Origin: a bacterium
GTDB lineage: Bacteria > Vulcanimicrobiota > JABDET01
NCBI GenBank assembly: GCA_021800275.1
Contig: JAJYZB010000011.1
Coordinates: 17,641 to 81,640 of the forward strand
Direction of reading: 5' to 3'
Length of the DNA: 64,000 bases
The position numbers were made by a program, and so were the translations under genes. The number at the start of each line of letters is the position of its first letter. Positions within the stretch are counted from its first letter, which is position 1. The notes beneath the pieces are model-generated. The model had not been told where the DNA came from. It searched no databases and saw only the letters and a program-made list of their open reading frames with translations. This document shows positions 6,486 to 14,569 of the stretch, piece by piece.

Positions 6486-8756
6486 ATGGAAAAAGTGCTT
6501 CTGGTTGAAGATGATGCTCGAATGCTTCGTTCTCTTGAAAGGCTTTTAAAAGACAGCGGGTTTGATGTTGTGCCTGCTTCCAATGGTCAAGAAGCTCTCG
6601 ATCTGGCGCAAAATGATGAGTTTGCTTTAATTATTTCAGATGTTAGGATGCCAGGCATGGATGGCATTGAAACCCTTGGCAAAATGAGAACTTTTCAACC
6701 TCATGCCCGAAAATTGATTATTACCGGGTATGCGGACGAGGATGCTCCTGTTCGCGCTATTCAACTCTCAGTGGATGATTATTTAATGAAGCCTTTTGGT
6801 TCTGAATTTTTTTTAAAAAGCGTAGAGAATGCGATTTCTCGGTATCGAATGGAACAGTTAAAATCAGGACTGATTCGGAATTCCTCTGAACAAGAATCGA
6901 AATTGATAAATACAGTTCTTTCTCATATTGAAAAAAGAATGGCAAAAAGACCGGACCTGTCCTATCGAAAGGCTTCTCTCTGCCGCAGTCTTGGGGAAGC
7001 TCTTGAATTAACCCCGATTCAATTGTCTAAACTTGAAAAAGCCGCTCATTTTCATGATTTTGGTTTTATTTCTCTTTCTGATGAACAAGTTAAACATGAT
7101 GCCGAGAATCGCCATGCCCAAGTCTCCAGCGAAATATTGGCGGCTCTTATAGAGGATCACGGCGCCGCAGAAATTTTAAAAGCTCATCATCAAGTTTTTG
7201 ATTTTGAAGTCCCGCCGATTTCTGTTGAATGCGAAATTTTAAGATTGTGCGAAGATTATGAGAATTTTGAATCCCAAGATCCGGATCAGCCCGAGCAGAT
7301 CCTTCGAGCTTTAGCTGACACTAAAAGTTACAGACCTGAACTTTTGGAAGCTCTTTTTAAAGTCATTTTGAATCCCTCTTTATCTCAGCAGTCACGCGCA
7401 TTCAGTCCCGAAAAACCGGATCAAAAATGGTTTAACAAGTTTTTACATCTTGCCCAGGTTTATGTCAGGCTTGGAGAAAGCCAACTGGCAGAAGCTGCTC
7501 TGAAAAAATTAAAAGAAGCCGAATTTTTAATTAAAAATGATGATTCGAGATTTCGATACTTTCTTGTGTTTTCAGAAAATTTGATGCTTCAGAAAAAATT
7601 TGTGGAGAGCCATGAAGTGTCTGAAAGAGCATTGGAATTGGCGATAGAGAAAAAACTGGGCGGATTATCTGCTGCCAAAGCGTTTTTGGAGATTTCTCTG
7701 TCGCGATTTTTTTTATCCCGACTTGATCAGGTGGAAGAAATGCTCCAGAAATGCGTGGAGATTTTTTCAAGATTTGAGGATTTAAAAAATTTAGCGCGAA
7801 CCCATTTTTACCTCGCCATTTATTTTTTTTTATCGGGCAGAAAAGAGAATGTGGAGACTCATTTGAAGAATTCGGCAAATTTGCTCCATCCGGATCAAAC
7901 CCAGGAATGGCTGCAGAGCGAATCCCTGGCTCAAACTCTCCTCCCATCAGAGCTCACAGCGCCATTTTTTTCGTCTCATCCTTCAAAAGTTGAGGAAATT
8001 AAAATTTTTAGTCTTGGGCCATTTCGAATTTATCGAAGTGGTGAACTCATGCAGGAAGAAGAATGGAAAAGCAAAAAAGCCAGAATTTTGTTGAATTACT
8101 TGCTTTTTCACGCAGAAAGACCTATTTCAGAAGAAAGATTGTGCGAAATTTTTTGGTCGGGAAGCGATTTTGAAAAAAGCAGGAAGAGCCTGCATAATAC
8201 TATTTACTTATTGAGGCGGATTTTAGAACCTGCCCTGGAAGAAGGTGGGCAGTCCAGATACATTCTTTCCCAGAAAGGGGGATACCAGTTCAATCGCTTG
8301 ACTTCGTACTGGTGGGATGTTCAGGAGTTTAGAAAAAAATGCCAGGAAGCTGAGCAGTTTTCAGCATCAGGTCAGAGTGAAAAAGCCATTCGGGCTTTGC
8401 AGCAGGCTGAAGATTTATATCAAGGGGATCTTCTAGAAGATTTTTCTGAAGAGGCATGGTTAGGTTTAGAAAGAGATAAATTGAGGGAGAGTTACATTAA
8501 AACTTTATGTGTTTTGTCTGATTATGAAGAAAAAAATGGTAGGTATTCGTTCGCTCTTGAGAAGGCGCAGGAAGCTCTTTCTTTTGATCCTTATCATGAG
8601 CAGGCTGCCCTGCTGCAAATTCGAAATTTATTTAAATTAGGCATGAGATCAGATGCTATTCGGCGTTATCACGAATGGTGCGCCGAATTGAAACGTGAAC
8701 TTCAATTAGGCCCCCCTCCCGAACTTGCAGCTTTTTATCTAGAAATGACGTCCTGA
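6486..8756 (+). CDS. REC-TPR-SARP/BTAD response regulator
   Basis: 756 residues. An N-terminal receiver domain (1-120) has phospho-acceptor Asp52 (ISDVRMPGMDG) and the conserved Lys (LMKPF). Residues ~140-270 resemble a decayed HD/HD-GYP helical domain (FHDFGF, then KAHHQVF). A TPR-like helical region (about 310-480) follows. The C-terminal ~250 residues are a SARP-type winged helix (IKIFSLGPFRIYRSGE) and a bacterial transcriptional activation domain. The protein would bind DNA when phosphorylated; the partner kinase is unknown, with the orphan kinase at 1406 the nearest candidate. SARP/BTAD regulators usually lack a receiver, so the architecture is notable. Confidence 0.85.
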   Translation: MEKVLLVEDDARMLRSLERLLKDSGFDVVPASNGQEALDLAQNDEFALIISDVRMPGMDGIETLGKMRTFQPHARKLIITGYADEDAPVRAIQLSVDDYLMKPFGSEFFLKSVENAISRYRMEQLKSGLIRNSSEQESKLINTVLSHIEKRMAKRPDLSYRKASLCRSLGEALELTPIQLSKLEKAAHFHDFGFISLSDEQVKHDAENRHAQVSSEILAALIEDHGAAEILKAHHQVFDFEVPPISVECEILRLCEDYENFESQDPDQPEQILRALADTKSYRPELLEALFKVILNPSLSQQSRAFSPEKPDQKWFNKFLHLAQVYVRLGESQLAEAALKKLKEAEFLIKNDDSRFRYFLVFSENLMLQKKFVESHEVSERALELAIEKKLGGLSAAKAFLEISLSRFFLSRLDQVEEMLQKCVEIFSRFEDLKNLARTHFYLAIYFFLSGRKENVETHLKNSANLLHPDQTQEWLQSESLAQTLLPSELTAPFFSSHPSKVEEIKIFSLGPFRIYRSGELMQEEEWKSKKARILLNYLLFHAERPISEERLCEIFWSGSDFEKSRKSLHNTIYLLRRILEPALEEGGQSRYILSQKGGYQFNRLTSYWWDVQEFRKKCQEAEQFSASGQSEKAIRALQQAEDLYQGDLLEDFSEEAWLGLERDKLRESYIKTLCVLSDYEEKNGRYSFALEKAQEALSFDPYHEQAALLQIRNLFKLGMRSDAIRRYHEWCAELKRELQLGPPPELAAFYLEMTS

Positions 8757-8876
8757 GTCTTACTTTCAGTCATAATAAGCAAAACAAATCCATTCAGGAA
8801 TAAAGGATTATACAGGTTTTTAAAGAAAAAGAAAAAGCAAATATTAAGTTTGTCATTAATGAGTGGAGGTGGCTGG

Positions 8877-9209
8877 ATGAGTGACGTAAAAGCAGTGACA
8901 GATGGGACATTTGACGATGAAGTCGTAAAAAACAGTAGCGCGGTTCTAGTAGATTTTTATGCTCCTTGGTGCGGTCCCTGTAAAATGATGTCTCCTGTGG
9001 TTGATTCTTTGTCATTAAAATATGGAGGCAAAGTTAAGTTTGTAAAACTGAATACTGATGAGAATCCTGGAACTGCCAGTCGGTATCAGATTTCTGGTAT
9101 CCCCACTTTACTTTTATTTAAAAATGGGGCAGTTTTAGATAGAGTTGTTGGGTATGTCCCTGAAGGCAGTCTTGCTAAGTTTCTGGACAAACACGTTAGC
9201 AGCGGTTGA
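8877..9209 (+). CDS. trxA: Thioredoxin
   Basis: 110 residues, normal length for thioredoxin. It carries the redox-active WCGPC in FYAPWCGPCK and the cis-proline segment (SGIPTLLLF). It is cytosolic, reducing protein disulfides. The start at 8877 follows GTGGAGGTGG; upstream in-frame starts at 8850 and 8859 would add residues not found in the family. It stands alone, with no thioredoxin reductase nearby. Confidence 0.93.
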   Translation: MSDVKAVTDGTFDDEVVKNSSAVLVDFYAPWCGPCKMMSPVVDSLSLKYGGKVKFVKLNTDENPGTASRYQISGIPTLLLFKNGAVLDRVVGYVPEGSLAKFLDKHVSSG

Positions 9210-9296
9210 GTTTGGACAATTTAGAAGAGTTAAGTCCTGCTGCTTGTATTGTTTTTTAAGGAAGTTTCTTGTGCCTGAATATTTACATTTTTTTCA

Positions 9297-9325
9297 TTGA
9301 AATTCTCCTTTTACTTTTGTAAAAT
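9297..9325 (+). promoter_or_regulatory. Consensus sigma-70 promoter
   Basis: TTGAAA at 9297-9302, 17-bp spacer, TAAAAT at 9320-9325. This is one of the cleanest promoters in the window. The transcript would begin only about 14 bases before the ATG at 9346, leaving a very short leader that is mostly ribosome site. Confidence 0.75.
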
Positions 9326-9345
9326 TAGAAAAAAGGAGGATTGTC

Positions 9346-9528
9346 ATGTACATTTTTGACTCCAGCGCCGATTATCAAAGCGTATTTCCTCAAATGACTT
9401 TAGAATGGCTTTCGAAAGAAATGGTTAATTCTAATGAAGTTATGCAGCCAGAATCTTCTATTACCTCTTCTTCAAGCAAAACACCTCTTAAATTCAGCCT
9501 GAAGCGAGCTTTTCTTAAGTCAGTATAA
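9346..9528 (+). CDS. Small 60-residue protein, unknown
   Basis: 60 codons behind a strong AAAGGAGGA ribosome site and a consensus promoter, so expression is likely. The sequence is acidic in the N-terminal half (YIFDSSADYQSVFPQMTLEW) and basic at the C-terminus (KFSLKRAFLKSV), with a Ser-rich middle. No signal peptide, membrane segment or recognisable domain. It is one of several short, signal-less, strongly initiated genes in the first 10 kb. Confidence 0.65.
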   Translation: MYIFDSSADYQSVFPQMTLEWLSKEMVNSNEVMQPESSITSSSSKTPLKFSLKRAFLKSV

Positions 9529-9596
9529 TTTTGAAGTCATAGGAGAGCAGTGAGTGTGGAAGGGAACCTGCTGTTTAACTGGAACCCATTTCAAGG

Positions 9597-11096
9597 ATGC
9601 CGCAAAAACGAACCTTTAAGAAAATTTTAATTGCTAATCGAGGAGAAATTGCTCTCCGAGTTATCCGAGCTTGTCGAGAATTGAATATCAGTACCGTTGG
9701 CTGTTTTACCCCTGAGGACGAAACAGGGGGTTGGATTCGCTATTTTGATGAGGTGCATGAGTTAAATGGATTGAATGGTCGTTCAGGCTATTTAAATATA
9801 AAGGCTCTTCTTGAAGTCGCAGAAAAAGCAAAAGCAGATGCTGTTCATCCAGGGTATGGTTTCTTGTCCGAACAAGCTTCTTTTGCAAAAGCTTGTCAGG
9901 AATCAGGGATTGTTTTTATTGGACCTTCTCCTGATGGACTGCGGAAAGCAGGGGACAAAATTATGGCAAGGGAAGCAGCGCAGAAAATTGGGATTCCTTG
10001 TCTGCCAGGAACCTCTTCGCTTTCGGATTGGAAAGAGGCTCTGAGAGTTTCTCGGGAACTCGGTTTTCCTGTGCTTTTGAAAGCCTCTGCAGGGGGTGGA
10101 GGGCATGGGATGCGGTTAGTCAGAGTTCCTGAAGAGATGGAATTAGGATTTTCCTCAGCCGAGCGTGAAGCAGCATCAAGTTTTGGCAGCGGGACTCTTT
10201 ACTTGGAGAAATATCTTGCAGCTCCTCGACATATTGAAGTCCAAATTTTGAGAGATTCTTATGGTCGTGGTGTTTATTTAGGGGAAAGAGAATGTTCCAT
10301 TCAGAGAAGACATCAAAAATTGATCGAAGAATCTCCATCCTGCGTTGTAACAGAAGAAATGCGAAGAGAGATAGGACAAAAAGCCATTCAGTTTGCAGCT
10401 GCTATTGATTATACAGGCGCTGGAACTGTTGAATTTCTTTATGAGGCGGGAAGATTTTATTTCCTCGAAATGAATGCCAGAATTCAAGTAGAACATCCTG
10501 TTACAGAGATGGTGACAGGTTTTGATTTGGTGAAAGAGCAGATTCGAATAGCAGAGGGTTTTCCTTTGTCTGCTGCTCAGCAAGAAATTAAAATTCAAGG
10601 ATGGGCTTTTGAAGCACGGATTAACAGTGAAGATTTTCTGCGAAATTTTATCCCTGTTCCAGGGACCATAAAAAAAATATCGCTGCCAGGTGGACCAGGA
10701 GTTCGGGTTGATACCGCTGTTTATGAAGGGTACACTATTCCCGAAGCGTTTGATTCGTTATTTGCGAAATTGATTGTGTGGGGAAAAGATCGAGAAGAAG
10801 CCATTTCCAGAATGAAAAGGTCGCTGCTTGAATTCGAGGTTTCTGGGATTCCAACAACAGTGCCCTTTCATTTTCGCGTATTTTCTCATCCGGTTTTTCA
10901 GAAAGGAGAATTTTCAACTCGATTTATTGAAGAGTATTTTGGAGAAAAAGTTTTGATTTCAGAGGAAGAAAAAGAGATGGCAGCTCTTGTATCGGTTCTT
11001 GAAATGCAGCAGGAAAAGCTTCAGTTTCAGCATTTTGGCGAAAGAAATCCGTGGGCTTTATCCGCGAGGATGCAAAATTATGGAATACACCCTTGA
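9597..11096 (+). CDS. accC: Biotin carboxylase subunit
   Basis: 499 residues, normal length for the biotin carboxylase subunit of acetyl-CoA, propionyl-CoA or pyruvate carboxylases. It shows the N-terminal fold (KKILIANRGEIALRVIRACRE), the ATP-grasp glycine loop (KASAGGGGHGM) and the catalytic EMNARIQVEHPVTE. It carboxylates biotin on the carrier encoded by the next, overlapping gene, using ATP and bicarbonate. No carboxyltransferase gene is in the window, so the final substrate cannot be told. A short GTG-started frame just upstream (from 9552) overlaps the start and might couple translation, but is unproven. Confidence 0.93.
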   Translation: MPQKRTFKKILIANRGEIALRVIRACRELNISTVGCFTPEDETGGWIRYFDEVHELNGLNGRSGYLNIKALLEVAEKAKADAVHPGYGFLSEQASFAKACQESGIVFIGPSPDGLRKAGDKIMAREAAQKIGIPCLPGTSSLSDWKEALRVSRELGFPVLLKASAGGGGHGMRLVRVPEEMELGFSSAEREAASSFGSGTLYLEKYLAAPRHIEVQILRDSYGRGVYLGERECSIQRRHQKLIEESPSCVVTEEMRREIGQKAIQFAAAIDYTGAGTVEFLYEAGRFYFLEMNARIQVEHPVTEMVTGFDLVKEQIRIAEGFPLSAAQQEIKIQGWAFEARINSEDFLRNFIPVPGTIKKISLPGGPGVRVDTAVYEGYTIPEAFDSLFAKLIVWGKDREEAISRMKRSLLEFEVSGIPTTVPFHFRVFSHPVFQKGEFSTRFIEEYFGEKVLISEEEKEMAALVSVLEMQQEKLQFQHFGERNPWALSARMQNYGIHP

Positions 11097-11553
11097 AGTC
11101 TCAGGAGAATCTTTTTCCATTCAGTTAGACCGACAGAAGCAAATGGCTAGAATGAATGGGAAAAAAATCTCTTACAGGAAAGTTGGAGATTTTCTTTTTA
11201 TCGATCATCATCCTATCGTCTATCAAATTATCAGAGATAAATCTGGTTCTGTAGAAGGTGTTTTTCTTCATGGGAAATGGATTCCTGTAAAAATACAGGG
11301 AAGTGATGCTTCCAGGCAGGCTGCTGTCCATCACGGAGAAGTTCGAGCACCTTTAAACGGCATGGTTGCGAGAATCTTTGTTCAAGAAATGGATTTTATA
11401 AAAGAAGGAAGCGTGGTTTTAATCCTTGAAGCCATGAAAATGGAAAACGAAATTTCTGCCCCTGTTTCAGGAAAAGTAACCCAGATAGACGTGAAAGAAA
11501 AAGAAGTGGTGAAAGCTGGAAATTTATTGTTTAAAATTGAGATGATGGAATAA
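11080..11553 (+). CDS. accB: Biotin carboxyl carrier protein
   Basis: 157 residues. The C-terminal biotinyl domain (about 85-157) contains EAMKMENE, whose second lysine is biotinylated. The N-terminal half resembles the non-biotinyl portion of decarboxylase/propionyl-CoA-type carriers (short beta strands, basic). The ATG at 11080 overlaps the 3' end of accC by 17 bp, which implies translational coupling; the frame is open further upstream to 10987. It works with the accC product. The type of N-terminal domain hints at a propionyl- or pyruvate-type complex rather than the fatty-acid one, but this is an inference. Confidence 0.9.
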   Translation: MEYTLEVSGESFSIQLDRQKQMARMNGKKISYRKVGDFLFIDHHPIVYQIIRDKSGSVEGVFLHGKWIPVKIQGSDASRQAAVHHGEVRAPLNGMVARIFVQEMDFIKEGSVVLILEAMKMENEISAPVSGKVTQIDVKEKEVVKAGNLLFKIEMME

Positions 11554-11603
11554 AATATAAATTTTTTCTGCCCAGATAGAAGCGGTTTATTAAAGGGAAT
11601 TTT

Positions 11604-12314
11604 TTGAAATTGATGGAAAAATGGATTCTTGTGAAAAATTTTGCTTTATGTTTGTTTTTTTTGATCTGTCTTTTTTTGTTTCCTTTAAAAAATGTTTTTG
11701 CTGATCCGAGTGGAAATCAGGGACCTGATTGGGTAGGTGTAGAAACATTTGTCTCACATTTTCAAACAGAGCAAGGACAGAGCGTGGTTTTTCCTGAGCT
11801 CATGGAGGAAATTGGCTTTCACATTTCTCCTAAATGGATCGTTGATTTTCGCCGCTATTCTGGCAGCAGCAGTGGAGCCAATCATTTAAAAGCCTCAGTG
11901 GGGGATGTGGAAGGACGTTTGGGGTATCTCCTTGGAGACAATCATGAGAGTTCTTCAGGAAGTTCATTTTTTCAAAACGTCTATGGTTGGCTGAGTTGGA
12001 AAGTTTGGAGTTCGCATATAAAATTTAATAACCGGAAATTCTACGAAAGAGATGAAGGAATGGGTTTTGGCGTTATGCGTTTCCCTTTAAACCGTGGTCT
12101 TTCATATTGGTATGGTCTCGCTATTTATCCATCTGTGCATGAAAATTTTAAAAATGATATCAGTTCTATCACTGCACAAGCAGGCGGGGCTTATTCCTTG
12201 TTTTCTTCCTTGGACTTGACGGTTGGGTATCGGGTTCAAACTTTACTGACCGATGACCGCCACGGCCGCGCTGAGGAGCAAGGAATAATTTTAGGTTTGC
12301 AGGGGCGTTTTTAG
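11604..12314 (+). CDS. Predicted outer-membrane beta-barrel protein
   Basis: 236 residues. The N-terminus has a clear Sec signal peptide (hydrophobic FALCLFFLICLFLFPL, likely cleavage after VFA). The mature part is rich in alternating aromatic strands separated by Gly/Ser/Asn turns and ends in Phe (GLQGRF), as expected for substrates of the BAM machinery. The overall pattern resembles acyloxyacyl hydrolase/PagL-like or OmpW-like small barrels, but no diagnostic catalytic motif is recognised. TTG at 11604 suits the AAAGGG ribosome site; ATG at 11613 is the alternative. Confidence 0.75.
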   Translation: MKLMEKWILVKNFALCLFFLICLFLFPLKNVFADPSGNQGPDWVGVETFVSHFQTEQGQSVVFPELMEEIGFHISPKWIVDFRRYSGSSSGANHLKASVGDVEGRLGYLLGDNHESSSGSSFFQNVYGWLSWKVWSSHIKFNNRKFYERDEGMGFGVMRFPLNRGLSYWYGLAIYPSVHENFKNDISSITAQAGGAYSLFSSLDLTVGYRVQTLLTDDRHGRAEEQGIILGLQGRF

Positions 12315-12383
12315 TGAAATGTAGAATTGGCAAATGAGATTTAAAGTGCGTCAAAATGAGGCGTAAAAAAATGGGGGTGAGCT

Positions 12384-13532
12384 GTGAAAATTTATGAATA
12401 TCAGGCAAAAGAAATTCTAAGGAAATCTGGAATTCGGATTCCAATCGGAAAGATGGCAAAAACCGCGAAGTCCGCTGCTAAAGTGGCTGAAAAACTTAAC
12501 AAGAAAGTAGTTGTAAAAGCTCAGGTGCATTCGGGCGGAAGAGGAAAGGCGGGAGGAATTAAACTGGCAGAAAATCCCCAGGCCTCGCAAGATACTGCCG
12601 CTCAAATTCTACAAATGAGAATCGGCGGTTTAAAAGTGAAATCTGTTCTTGTAGAAGAAGCGCTGAATATTTCACACGAGTATTACTTGAGTTTTGCCCT
12701 GGATCGTCATGCTGGAAAGACGATCGTCATGGCAAGCGCAGAGGGAGGAGTGGAGATTGAAGAAGTGGCAGCTCATTCGCCTGGAAAGATATATAAATTT
12801 CATCTGGATCCTGCCTATGGGCTTATGGATTTTCAAATGAGGAGAACCTGCGAAAAGCTCGGACTTGAACACAGAATGGCAAAAGAGTTTTCCGAGTTTA
12901 TGAAAAGATTGTATCGAACTTATACTGAGAACGACTGTGTTCTAGCGGAAATTAATCCTCTTGTTTTAACTGCTGAAGGGAATTTTTTAGCGGCAGACGC
13001 TAAAATGGATCTGGATGAAAACGCTTTGTTCCGTCACCCGGATTTTTTAGAATTGAGAGAAGCCAGTGAAGACGATCCGATTGAAGTAGAAGCGCATAAG
13101 AAAAAAATTCCTTATGTTCGATTAGAAGGCAGTATTGGAATTTTAGGGAATGGCGCAGGCTTGGTTATGACAACCCTTGATATGGTGAGTCGTGAAGGAG
13201 GTAAGCCTGCGAATTTCTTAGATGTGGGGGGTGGATCGAATTGGGAAACAGTAAAAAATTCGTTGGAAATTGTTTTGAGCGATAAAAAGGTAAAAGGCGT
13301 TTTTATTAATATTTTTGGCGGAATCAGCCGGTGCGATGAAGTGGCAAAAGGGATTTTGGAAGCGGATAAAGCTTTAAACATAAAGATTCCTGTTGTGATC
13401 AGGCTTTCGGGAACCAATGAGGAAGAGGGTCGGGCTCTGCTCGCAGCATCTCGTTTCGCTTCTGCTTCCACCATGGAAGATGGAGCAAAAAAAATTGTTG
13501 AACTTATAGAAGGTATTGGAAAAAAAGTGTAA
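12384..13532 (+). CDS. sucC: Succinyl-CoA synthetase beta subunit
   Basis: 382 residues. An ATP-grasp domain (AQVHSGGRGKAGGIK) is followed by a CoA-ligase domain with GNGAGLVMTTLD, DVGGGSNWETV and INIFGGISRCDEVA. It couples succinyl-CoA cleavage to ADP/GDP phosphorylation in the TCA cycle, together with SucD. It starts with GTG at 12384 behind GGGGTGAGC. The partner sucD, usually immediately downstream, is absent; rpsL follows instead. The gene appears intact. Confidence 0.93.
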   Translation: MKIYEYQAKEILRKSGIRIPIGKMAKTAKSAAKVAEKLNKKVVVKAQVHSGGRGKAGGIKLAENPQASQDTAAQILQMRIGGLKVKSVLVEEALNISHEYYLSFALDRHAGKTIVMASAEGGVEIEEVAAHSPGKIYKFHLDPAYGLMDFQMRRTCEKLGLEHRMAKEFSEFMKRLYRTYTENDCVLAEINPLVLTAEGNFLAADAKMDLDENALFRHPDFLELREASEDDPIEVEAHKKKIPYVRLEGSIGILGNGAGLVMTTLDMVSREGGKPANFLDVGGGSNWETVKNSLEIVLSDKKVKGVFINIFGGISRCDEVAKGILEADKALNIKIPVVIRLSGTNEEEGRALLAASRFASASTMEDGAKKIVELIEGIGKKV

Positions 13533-13572
13533 AATATAGCCTTTACCTAATATTTTTAATGGGTTCTGGTTT

Positions 13573-13604
13573 CAAGTGAAACAGCCATTGGGCTGTTTCA
13601 CTTG
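13573..13604 (+). promoter_or_regulatory. Perfect 14-bp hairpin before rpsL
   Basis: CAAGTGAAACAGCC and its exact complement are separated by the 4-nt loop ATTG. There is no T-run, and both arms are flanked by TTCTGG. It lies 41 bp after sucC and 37 bp before the rpsL start. It could be a rho-dependent or bidirectional terminator, an RNA processing site or a regulatory leader for the ribosomal operon. Confidence 0.6.
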
Positions 13605-13641
13605 TTCTGGAGAAACAAAATAAATTTATTAAGGAGCGGTC

Positions 13642-14076
13642 ATGCCGACAATTAATCAGTTGATACGACACGGTAGGAAAAGTGCAGAAAAGAAAATAAA
13701 AGCTCCTGCCCTTCGTTTTTCTTATAATTCCATCAATAATCGGGTTTTTCATACTCTGGGAAATCCATTTAAAAGAGGGGTTTGCACCCAGGTTAAAACA
13801 GTCACTCCTAAAAAGCCTAATTCTGCTTTAAGAAAAGTAGCCCGTGTTCGTTTGACAAACCGAGCAGAGGTGACTGCATATATTCCTGGTATAGGACACA
13901 ATCTGCAGGAACATTCAGTGGTTTTAATTCGAGGAGGCCGTGTAAAAGATCTGCCTGGGATACGTTATCATATTGTCCGTGGAGTTCTGGATACAGCAGG
14001 GGTTGTGGATCGGAAACAGGCCCGGAGCAAGTATGGAGCCAGACGCCCCAAGCCGGCTGCCAAGACAGGAGGTTAG
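13642..14076 (+). CDS. rpsL: Ribosomal protein S12, long form
   Basis: 144 residues against about 124 in E. coli. The core is standard: [18 protein letters not shown] around the streptomycin lysine and [21 protein letters not shown]. The extra length is mainly an insertion between the N-terminal segment and KRGVCTQVK, approximately residues 20-44, a feature I recall from Chloroflexi-type S12. The lysines that give streptomycin sensitivity are unmutated. The gene follows an AAGGAGCG ribosome site and heads the str operon. Confidence 0.96.
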   Translation: MPTINQLIRHGRKSAEKKIKAPALRFSYNSINNRVFHTLGNPFKRGVCTQVKTVTPKKPNSALRKVARVRLTNRAEVTAYIPGIGHNLQEHSVVLIRGGRVKDLPGIRYHIVRGVLDTAGVVDRKQARSKYGARRPKPAAKTGG

Positions 14077-14082
14077 TTAGAT

Positions 14083-14553
14083 ATGCCCAGAAAAGGATTT
14101 GTGCCTAAGCGAAAAGTTTCTCCAGATTCATTATTTAATAGAGATGATGTCCAACGTTTTATTAATAAACTTTTAATTCAAGGGAAAAAAGCGAAAGCTG
14201 AAAAAATTTTTTATGGCGCTCTTGATTTAATGAAACAAAAGACGAAAAAAGACCCGCTGAAACTTTGGGAACAGGCTCTTGAAAACGTAAAGCCGAGTCT
14301 TGAAGTTAGACCCAGGCGGGTTGGAGGAGCCACCTATCAAGTTCCTGTTGAGGTGAATTCGGACCGTAAGGAAGCTCTGGCATATCGCTGGATTATACAG
14401 TACGCTCGTTCTCGTTCAGGAAAAAGCATGATGGAAAAACTGGCTGCTGAGTTAATGGAAGCAGCTTCAGGAGCAGGGGCATCCGTTAAGAAAAAAGAGG
14501 ATACCCATAAAATGGCGGAAGCCAATAAAGCCTTCGCCCATTATCGTTGGTGA
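14083..14553 (+). CDS. rpsG: Ribosomal protein S7
   Basis: 156 residues, the usual bacterial length. Characteristic segments are [12 protein letters not shown] near the N-terminus, [20 protein letters not shown] and the [12 protein letters not shown]-terminus. It nucleates assembly of the 30S head and contacts E-site tRNA. It lies 6 bp after rpsL and before fusA in the classic str operon order. Confidence 0.97.
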   Translation: MPRKGFVPKRKVSPDSLFNRDDVQRFINKLLIQGKKAKAEKIFYGALDLMKQKTKKDPLKLWEQALENVKPSLEVRPRRVGGATYQVPVEVNSDRKEALAYRWIIQYARSRSGKSMMEKLAAELMEAASGAGASVKKKEDTHKMAEANKAFAHYRW

Positions 14554-14569
14554 AAATGAAAGAGATTGG

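Noticed and set aside
9552..9632. 26-codon GTG frame overlapping the accC start
   Set aside because: A ribosome-site-like AGGAGAG precedes it, but the frame is short and without similarity; it may be only chance.
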